A stretch of 50,707 nucleotides of DNA from assembly GCA_903847385.1 (NCBI GenBank), contig CAINDO010000289.1, positions 1 to 50,707 on the forward strand. The letters run 5' to 3'. The DNA is from an uncultured Myxococcales bacterium (GTDB lineage Bacteria; Myxococcota_A; Bradymonadia; UBA7976; UBA1532). The notes under the pieces are model-generated. The model had not been told where the DNA came from. It did no database searches and saw nothing but the letters and a program-made list of their open reading frames with translations. Positions 1 to 6,800 of this stretch are shown piece after piece (position 1 is the first letter of the stretch; the number at the start of each line of letters is the position of its first letter). The position numbers and the translations under genes are program-made.

Positions 1-271
1 CGCCGAGCCACACCGCCCGCAGCGTCCCGGCCGGGACCGCCTCGCCGTGCCCGAGCCGCGCCGCCGCGGCCGCCGCCTGACCGAGCGCGCGGGCGTCGCG
101 CGAGATCCAGACGGCGCGCAGGCCGACCGTGTGCGCCGCCTCGAACAGGGGCGCCGTGTTGCCGCCGTACTGGCGGCCTCCGAGCACGACCAGGCGGGGA
201 TCGCGGGGCACGAGGCCGGCGAGCACGAAGCTGAGCGCGCTGAGCAGCGCGGATTTCACGGCGGCGAACAT
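1..271 (-). CDS. CDP-glycerol glycerophosphotransferase-like protein, N-terminal part only
   Basis: The minus strand is open from an ATG at 271 to the left edge, about 90 codons. The first 25 or so residues are hydrophobic (MFAAVKSALLSALSFVLAGL), followed by VPRDPRLVVLGG and later LRAVWISRD. This order matches the start of the TagB/TagF/SpsB family as I know it: 'vPrd..l.vfGs......N...Lf.y......i..vWIt'. Family members transfer glycerol- or ribitol-phosphate from CDP-alditols onto wall or capsule polymers at the inner membrane. The catalytic domain lies outside the window, so activity cannot be judged. The gene diverges from the CAP gene at 415. A LicC-type cytidylyltransferase at 3067 fits the same CDP-alcohol theme. 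The call rests on short N-terminal similarity only. Confidence 0.5.
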   Translation of the reverse strand, partial: MFAAVKSALLSALSFVLAGLVPRDPRLVVLGGRQYGGNTAPLFEAAHTVGLRAVWISRDARALGQAAAAAARLGHGEAVPAGTLRAVWLG

Positions 272-414
272 GGCGGCGCATATTGCCTCGGGCGCCGACG
301 TGGGTAAAGGCCGGCCGCGCGCCGGCAAAATCCGCCGCAGGGCGTTGCCCAGGCCGGCGACCTCTGCGTAGGTTCATGCCTCAACCCCCACCGAACCGAC
401 GGAGAGACCCGGAG

Positions 415-1092
415 ATGTTCCGAGCGAGCGAGCGTGTTGCGATGTGGGCCGCCTGTGCGGCCCTGACCTGCCTGACCACCGGCTGCACGGTCGAAGACGA
501 CACCGGCCTGGACGGCGGCCTCGGCGGCGAGAGCGGCGCCGGTGGCGAGAGCGCGGGCGGCAGCGGCGGCGGCGCGGCTGCGGGCGGCGCCCACACGGGC
601 ACCAACCCCATGCCCTAGAGCGAGATCGACGCCCTGGTGGCGGCCCACAACGCCGCCCGCAGCGGCCCCCTGAACCCCATGCCCGATCCGGCGCTGCCCC
701 CGGTCACCTGGGATCCCGTGCTGGCCGACGTCGCATACAACTACGCCTCGAAGTGCCAGGGCGCCGACCGCGTGCTCATCGACCACAACCCCAGCGCCAC
801 GGACGACTACCGCGCCCTGGGCGGCATGGACTACGTGGGCGAGAACATCTGGGCCAACTCGGCCGTCAGCTACGTCGCGAGCGAGGTCGTCGGGAGCTGG
901 ATGAGCGAGGCCGGCGACTACAACTACGAGGCCAACTCCGGGTCGGGCGTCACGGGTCACTACACCCAGGTCGTGTGGCGCGCCAGCACCCGCATCGGCT
1001 GCGCCTTCGTCAACTGCGCCGAGTACGAGTTCCCGGGCGTGGTGCTCTGCAACTACGCCCCCGGCGGCAACGACGGCTCGCGGCCTTACTGA
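415..1092 (+). pseudogene. CAP/SCP-domain lipoprotein interrupted by an in-frame TAG
   Basis: From ATG 415 (GGAGAG at 401-406, 8-nt spacing) the frame encodes a lipoprotein signal ending in the lipobox LTTGC. A Gly/Ser/Ala-rich linker follows, and then TAG at 616-618, codon 68. The same frame continues without further interruption for 157 codons as a complete CAP domain. Visible CAP features are HNAAR, GENIW, the signature GHYTQVVWRAST, and CNYAPGGN near the C-terminus, with paired cysteines. Read through, the product would be 225 aa. A single C-to-T change (CAG to TAG) would explain the stop. It could be a true nonsense mutation, a read error, or a suppressed stop. TAG recoding is unlikely because the HNH gene (2879-2881) and the MgtC gene (8831-8833) end in TAG. 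CAP proteins are secreted, and their bacterial roles are mostly unknown. Confidence 0.8.
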
Positions 1093-1599
1093 GCGGAGGC
1101 TCCGGCCGGCGTCCCGCTTCTCCCGCCCGCTCGGCTTCATCGTCGGGGCCCCGCTGGCGCTGCGTTCACGTGCCGCGCGGTGGGCTCGGGGCGGGCGCCT
1201 CGGCTTCGGCACGGGGCGCCGCTGCCGCCGGCCGGAGGCCGTTCACCGGCGGCGCGAGCTCCGCGCGCCGGTGGGGAGGGTCGTCGCGGCGCTGGTGTCC
1301 GACCGGGCGCCTCCTTGACACAATCCGGCGTCGGCAGAACGCAGCCCGGGCGCCGGCCCCACGCGGACCGGGCCGGTCGTGCCGCGAACCGGGCGCCTCC
1401 TTGACACTTTCCGGGGTCGCCAGGACTCGGCCCTGGCGCCGGCCTTACGCGAACCGGGCGCCTCCTGGACACAATCCGGCGTCGGCAGAACGCAGCCCGG
1501 GCGGCGGCCTTACGCGAACCGGGACTCGACGAGCACGGTCCGGCGCCCCCGGGACCGGTGACTCCACCGCCCGTTCACGTCCACTTGTAGAGCATTCAC
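1093..1599. other. Non-coding interval with tandem repeats
   Basis: About 500 bases lie between the CAP gene and the HNH gene. I see no convincing gene on either strand. The short ORFs here have no recognisable content, and the 65-bp repeat period breaks the frame. The middle part holds the direct-repeat array at 1302-1523. The right end, from about 1580, drops sharply in GC and leads into the HNH promoter. Confidence 0.7.
1302..1523. repeat. Tandem direct repeats, period 65 bp
   Basis: Copies start with ACCGGGCGCCTCC at 1302, 1388 and 1453. A truncated fourth copy (ACCGGG) starts at 1518. Spacings are 86, 65 and 65 bp, and copy 1 carries about 21 extra bases. Copies 1 and 3 are nearly identical through the stretch containing GACACAATCCGGCGTCGGCA. 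Copy 2 is more diverged. Each unit has a near-palindromic CCCGGGCGCC-type core and ends in TACGCGA or a variant. Because 65 is not a multiple of 3, the array is not a coding repeat. I see no integron attC core and no CRISPR-like constant spacer. Confidence 0.8.
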
Positions 1600-1628
1600 T
1601 TGCCATGTGTTCAGTGTTTTGGTAAAAT
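1600..1628 (+). promoter_or_regulatory. Probable sigma70-type promoter for the HNH gene
   Basis: TTGCCA at 1600-1605 and TAAAAT at 1623-1628 are separated by exactly 17 bp. They sit in a short AT-rich island that stands out from the surrounding GC-rich DNA. The predicted start of transcription is around 1635, which gives a leader of about 20 nt before ATG 1658. This supports 1658 as the start rather than an in-frame ATG at 1607 that would lie inside the promoter. Confidence 0.65.
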
Positions 1629-1657
1629 GGACACAATTCCAAACGTCAGGGCATCCC

Positions 1658-2881
1658 ATGGCACCCAACGATCTCCACGCACAGCTCCGCGCCGCGCGCC
1701 GGGCCCACCAGCGGGCCGAGTTCAGCCTCGCCGTGCTTCTCTGCGAGCTCAAGTCCACCGGCCGGTACACCGAGCGGGGACACACCAGCGTCGAGTCCTA
1801 CGCCGAGGCCGAGCTGGACCTGACCGTTCGACAGACGCGCGACCTGGTCGCGATCGGCCGACACATGCGCGAACTCCCGGCACTCGCGGCGGCGTTCAGC
1901 GACGGACGCCTGAGCGCGACCAAGGCCCGCGAGGTCGCGCGGGTGGCCACGCCGGACACAGACGCGGCCTGGACCGAGCGGGCGTGTGTCAGCACGAGCC
2001 GCGTGCTGGAGCGGCAGGTCGCCGCCGCGCGCCGGGGCGACACACCGCCGCCGGATCCCGCGGCGCTGCCCGCGAGCCCGCGCGTGACGCTGCGGTTCGA
2101 CGTGTCCGCCGCGGACGCGGAGGTCATACGTGCGACCCTGGCGCGTCTGCGTCTGCAGGGCGGCTTCGGCGCCGACTGCGACGACGGTGTGTTGCTGGCG
2201 GACCTCGCGCGCAACGCTCTGCTCGACCTGGAACAGGTGCCGCCGACCGCCGAGAGGTTCCGGGTTTCGATCCACCACTGCCCGAGCTGCGAAAACACTC
2301 ACCTGGGTGATCCGCAGGCGCCGAGCGCGCCGGAACACACGGACCTCGCATGCGCCGAGTGCGACGCAGAGGTGCTCGACCTCACGGCGCCCAAACCACG
2401 CCTGACCCACGCGATCCCGCCGGCCACGCGGCGCAAGGTCTTCGAGCAGCACGGCCACCGCTGCGCCGTGCCCCACTGTCGCAACCGCCTGTGGCTCGAC
2501 CTGCATCACATCCGGCCGCGGAGCCAGGGCGGCGACCACCGGGCGGGGAACTTGATCTGCCTTTGCAGTGCGCACCATCGCTTGATCCACGAGGGGGCGT
2601 TGGCGCTCGTCGTCGATGCCGATACTCAGCGACTGACGTTCGTCCTCCCGACCGGCGAGGCGCTCGGGGAGCGGCGCAACGAAGCGCCGCAACGCACGAT
2701 CGTCGAGATCGCGACCCACGTGGGTCGAACCCTCGACGAAAGCCCCGGCGCGACCGGACGCGAGCTCACGCGGGGCGGCGGACTCGTGGCGACCGCGCTG
2801 GACACGCTCCGCGCGCTCGGGCGGGCCGTCGTCACCGTCGACGACCGGTGGTACCCGGCCGGGGCGGTGATGGGGGCGTAG
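1658..2881 (+). CDS. HNH endonuclease with DUF222-like N-terminus
   Basis: A 407-aa protein. Residues 1-200 are helical and resemble the N-terminal part of the 13E12/DUF222 HNH proteins. Residues 208-235 contain CPSC and CAEC, a likely zinc ribbon. The HNH core runs from about 262 to 313. It has C269/C274, then LHHIRPRSQGG (H283, H284), the middle Asn in GNLICLC (N298), and HHRLIH (H306, H307, H311), with C301/C303 as further metal ligands. All hallmark residues are present, so nuclease activity is plausible. The tail (about 330-407) resembles the helical C-terminus seen in many myxobacterial HNH proteins. The gene stands alone with its own promoter. Many such proteins are scattered in multiple copies through actinobacterial and myxobacterial genomes, and their biological targets are generally unknown. 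Confidence 0.88.
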   Translation: MAPNDLHAQLRAARRAHQRAEFSLAVLLCELKSTGRYTERGHTSVESYAEAELDLTVRQTRDLVAIGRHMRELPALAAAFSDGRLSATKAREVARVATPDTDAAWTERACVSTSRVLERQVAAARRGDTPPPDPAALPASPRVTLRFDVSAADAEVIRATLARLRLQGGFGADCDDGVLLADLARNALLDLEQVPPTAERFRVSIHHCPSCENTHLGDPQAPSAPEHTDLACAECDAEVLDLTAPKPRLTHAIPPATRRKVFEQHGHRCAVPHCRNRLWLDLHHIRPRSQGGDHRAGNLICLCSAHHRLIHEGALALVVDADTQRLTFVLPTGEALGERRNEAPQRTIVEIATHVGRTLDESPGATGRELTRGGGLVATALDTLRALGRAVVTVDDRWYPAGAVMGA

Positions 2882-3021
2882 GGCCGGGCGCTGCGCGGCT
2901 TCGGGACGGTGTTCCGCGGGTGCGGACCAGGCCCGAGGCTCGCCCGGCCCTGAGCGCACCCACGGGCCCCCCGCGCCCCCCGCCCGTGCCGACGGCGCCA
3001 GCCCAGCCTCGCCCGAAGCGC

Positions 3022-3052
3022 GCAACGCTGGCGCCGCCGGCACGGGCGTTGC
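3022..3052. other. Inverted repeat upstream of the nucleotidyltransferase gene
   Basis: GCAACGC (3022-3028) and GCGTTGC (3046-3052) form a perfect 7-bp stem around a 17-nt GC-rich spacer. The right arm ends 14 nt before ATG 3067. It could be an operator, a leader hairpin, or a late terminator for the HNH gene 140 nt upstream. The sequence alone does not decide between these. No clear Shine-Dalgarno sequence precedes ATG 3067. Confidence 0.4.
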
Positions 3053-3066
3053 ACACTCCCGGCACC

Positions 3067-3798
3067 ATGAAAGCCATCATCCTCGTCGCCGGAGTGTCCC
3101 GCCGCCTGTACCCCCTCACGGAGTACCACCCCAAGTGCCTGATGGAGCTCGGCGGGCGCACCATCTTCGACTTCCAGATGGAAGCCATTGTGGCCGCGGG
3201 CATCCGCGACGTCTGCCTCGTGGTGGGTTACCGCCGCGAGCAGATCATCCAGCATGCGGAGCAGCGTTACCCCAATGTGCGGTTCACGTACCGCATCAAC
3301 CACCACTTCTTCGAGACGAACACGGCCCACTCGCTGTGGTGTGCCGGGGACGAGTTCGTCAACCACGACTTCGTCTACCTGAACGGCGACGTGCTCTTCG
3401 AGCCGAAGCTGCTCGCCCGCGTGCTGGAGTCGCCCCACCCGGCGGCCCTGGCCGTGGAGGCGAAGCGCTGCGGCGAGGAAGAAGTGAAGGTCATCGTGGA
3501 CGAGGACCGCCGCATCCACGGCATCGCCAAGACGCTTGAACCCGAGAAGTGCCTGGGCGAGTTCATCGGCGTGGCGCGCTTCTGCGCCCCCATGAACGCG
3601 GGCTTCTACAAGGCCCTCGACCAGCTCAAGGCCGAGGGCGAGCGCAACGCCTACTTCGAGGCGGCGCTGGACCGCATCGCGGGCGAGTTCCCGCTGCATG
3701 CGGTCGATGTCACGGACCTGCCGTGCATCGAGATCGACTTCGTCTCGGACTACGAGTCGGCCCGCCGGAACGTGCTCACGCGCTTCGGGCAGGGCTGA
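3067..3798 (+). CDS. LicC-type NTP transferase (probable CDP-alcohol or sugar-nucleotide synthesis)
   Basis: A 243-aa single-domain nucleotidyltransferase, the usual length for LicC-like enzymes. The N-terminal signature is KAIILVAGVSRRLYPLT followed by HPKCLMEL, the nucleotide-binding loop and Lys of this superfamily. VYLNGDVLF around residue 105 supplies the metal-binding Asp. The C-terminus has IEIDFVSDY, matching the 'IEIDS..DY' end of LicC/phosphocholine cytidylyltransferase-like enzymes. Such enzymes couple CTP (or another NTP) to phosphocholine, phosphoethanolamine, an alditol phosphate or a sugar phosphate. The substrate cannot be told from the sequence. The nearby CDP-glycerol-transferase-like fragment suggests polymer decoration, but the two genes are not in one operon. 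A hairpin terminator follows directly. Confidence 0.82.
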   Translation: MKAIILVAGVSRRLYPLTEYHPKCLMELGGRTIFDFQMEAIVAAGIRDVCLVVGYRREQIIQHAEQRYPNVRFTYRINHHFFETNTAHSLWCAGDEFVNHDFVYLNGDVLFEPKLLARVLESPHPAALAVEAKRCGEEEVKVIVDEDRRIHGIAKTLEPEKCLGEFIGVARFCAPMNAGFYKALDQLKAEGERNAYFEAALDRIAGEFPLHAVDVTDLPCIEIDFVSDYESARRNVLTRFGQG

Positions 3799-3806
3799 GC
3801 GGCCGA

Positions 3807-3828
3807 CCCCGCGGTGTGACCCGCGGGG
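3807..3828. terminator. Hairpin shared by convergent genes
   Basis: CCCCGCGG (3807-3814), loop TGTGAC and CCGCGGGG (3821-3828) form a perfect 8-bp GC stem. It lies 9 nt after the nucleotidyltransferase stop and 10 nt before the stop of the convergent Kelch gene. There is no U-tract, as is common in very GC-rich genomes. It probably serves both strands. Confidence 0.6.
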
Positions 3829-3837
3829 CCGCGCGGC

Positions 3838-6800
3838 TCACTGGCACCAGGTGCCGGCGAGCGTGCCGTTGTTCGTGCACCGGCAGTCCGGGTGGCCGCC
3901 GTGGATTTCGCCGAGCACGCAGACCGCGCGCCCGGTCGGGCCCGTACCGCAGGTCGCGGTCGTCTCGCCATTGGCGAAACAATAGAAGCGCCACTGGTTG
4001 GCCGGGCTGCAGTCGCTGCCGGAGCTGCCTCCGTTGGCCCAGCCGACGACGGCGTTCTGGCGTGCCTCGCACGTGAACCCGTCCGCCCGGCAGCGGGCCA
4101 GCGCGGCGGCCTGAGGGTCGCCGAGCACGGCGCAGCCGTCGATGCTGCCGCACAGGCCGCCCACGTCCGCCATGTTGACGCCCTGGCCCTCGCCGGGGTC
4201 GAGCACGCCGTTGAAGCACTGGTTGCTGAACTTCTGCACCTGCGTGCTGCCGCTGGGGCCGAGCGGGTTCACACCGGCGTTGCCGCCGAGCAGGTAGATT
4301 TCGCCGTTGTGCATCGTGCCGCCGGCGCGGTCGAGCGCCAGGGCGAGCTGCGTGTTGGCCAGCCACTGGCGCAGGAACGTGTTGTTGCCCGTGTCCAGGC
4401 GCAGGATCGTGTTGCTGATGGCCCCGCCGCGGCGGCCGCCGAGCAGCGTGATCCGGTTGTCCGCCGTGGGAATGGCCGAGCCGTAGCTGCCGGTGAAGGA
4501 CGCGCCCCCGGCGGCCACCCAGGCGCCGTTCACCAGGCGCAGGGTCGTGTTGCGCTCGGCGCCGGCGCTGTCGACGCCGCCGAAGACGTACACCACGTTG
4601 TCCATCGAGGTCGCCATGGCGCCCTTGCGCGCCTCGGGCAGCAGCGGGCCGTTGCGCCAGGTGTTGGCGACCGTGTCGTAGATCTCGACCGTCTGCAGGG
4701 CGCCGTTGTTCTCGCCGCCGATCACGTAGATGTCCGTGCCGACGCGCGTGACGGCGGCCTCGCTGCGGGCGACCGACATGGGGCGCTTGTCCGTCCAGGT
4801 GTGGTCGGCGGGGTCGTAGACCCGCACGTGGGGCACCGAGAGGCCGAACTGGTTGGCGCCGCCGATGGCGTAGAGCGTGCCGTTCACGGCGATGGCCGCG
4901 AGGCCGTTCTGGGCCGAGGGCAGGGCCGCCATGGCGGTGTAGGTCTCCGTCTCCGGGTCGAAGACGTACCCCTCGAGGACCTCCTGGAAGTCGCGCCCGC
5001 CGAACAGATAGATGTTCCGGTCGAGCGAGACGGCGCCGTGCAGGAAGCGGCCCGTGGTCAGCGGGGCCAGGCGCCGCGTGTAGTCCAGGTCGTAGCTGAA
5101 GCGCGTCAGGGTGTCGAACAGACCCGAGGTGCCCTGGCCGCCGATCGCCCACACACCCATGAAGCCGCCGTCCACGGGGCCTGCCTGGTTGACCCAGCCG
5201 CCGGCCGCGGCGAACCGCGCGTCCGGCATGGGGGTGCGCTCGTACCAGGTGTTCGTCTCGAGCAGATACTCCTCGACGATCGGCGTGATGCTGCCGTCGG
5301 CGAGGCGGCCGCCGGCCACGACGATGCCGTTGTGGGTGCCGTTGATGACGTTCGGGTTCTGCAGCAGGCTGGCCACCGGGAACGACCGCGGCGTGGGGAG
5401 CACGGGCCCGAGCGACCACGCGTTGGCGTTGATGTCGTAGATGTCCACCTCGGCCAGCGGGCGGCCGGCCTCGTTCTCGCCGCCCATCACGTAGATGCGG
5501 TTGTTGTAAAACACCGCGCGGCCGGCGAACCGGGCCCGGGGGAGCTGGGCGACGTTGTTGGTCCACGTGTTGGCGTTCGCATCGAAGACCTCGACGGTGG
5601 TCAGCACCGTGCCGCCGTTGGTCTTGCCGCCCATCGCGAAGATGCGCGTCCCGCTGGCGGCCGCCATGAGGCCGAAGCGCGTCGTGGGCATGGGCTGGCG
5701 GTTCTCCCAGGCCGCGCCGACCGGGTTCACCGCGATCCGCTGGACCTGGTTGAGGGGGATGCCCTCGTTCTCGCCGCCGAGGATGTAGACCGAGCTGCCG
5801 ATCGCGACCATGTCGGCCTGCGTGCGCGGGATGTTCAACGCCGGCAGGTTCGTCCAGGCGTCCGTCGTCACGTCGTACATGTACGCGCCGGCCTGGGGGG
5901 CGTTGCCGTCCGTGCCGCCGGCGACCACGAGCTTGGAGCCGATGTTCGTGCCGGCGAGCAGCGACAGCGACTCGGGCAGCACCTCGAGGTCCTGCCAACG
6001 GTTGCCGTGGCCGGTGATGGTGAAGCTCGCGGAGACCGGCGCGGCCTCCCAGTTGCCCGCCGGATCCTTGGCGCGGACCTTGATGGTCGTATCGTCGAAG
6101 ATGCGGAACGTGCGGGCCGACTGGAAGCTGTCGCTGTACTGGTCCGGCGTGCTGCCGTCCGTGGTGTAGTAGACCGTGGCGCTCTCGTTGCAGGCCACGG
6201 TCACGGACAGGCCGCTCAGGAACACGCCGCCGTTGGGCGAGATGCTCGTGACGGGCAGGCCGTTGTCGTAGACGATCCGCACGGTGATCAGCTCGCTGGC
6301 GATGCCGTGGTCCAGGCTGCGGATGTTGAAGACGTTCTCGCCGGGCACGAGGTTCAGGCGCACGGTCCAGCGCAGGTCCGGGCTCTCGGGCACGGCCACC
6401 TGGCCGTTGATCTCGACGCTCGAGCCGGCGGGCTTGCTGCCGGCCAGGTTCACCAGGTTCACGTTCGTGGGCGAGGTGTAGGGGTCGATGACCGGCGGGG
6501 CCACGCAGCCGGCGCGGGGCGTCGAGGTGCAGACGTCCGCGCGGCAGATGTCGTCCGTGCAGGCGTTGCCGTCGCTGCAGGCGGCGCCGTTGGTGGGGTT
6601 GTGGGCGCAGCGGTTGCGCACGGCGTCGAAGACGTCCGCCGTGCAGGGGTTGCGGTCGTCGCACAGGGCGGCCTGGTCGATGTCGGCGCAGCCGCCGTTG
6701 CGGCAGAGCTGGCCGGCGGGGCAGAGGCCCACGGGGTTGGCCGGGGAGCAGCCGGCGCCGGCGTCCACGCACTGACCGGCGAAGCAGTCCTGGCCGTTGG

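Noticed and set aside
616-618. TAG as a recoded sense codon (for example for Gln or pyrrolysine)
   Set aside because: TAG ends the HNH and MgtC-like genes normally, and no suppressor tRNA or PylS gene is visible.
1302-1523. Array considered as CRISPR or integron attC sites
   Set aside because: There are no constant 25-40 bp repeats with distinct spacers of equal length, and no GTTRRRY/RYYYAAC core sites or integrase gene.
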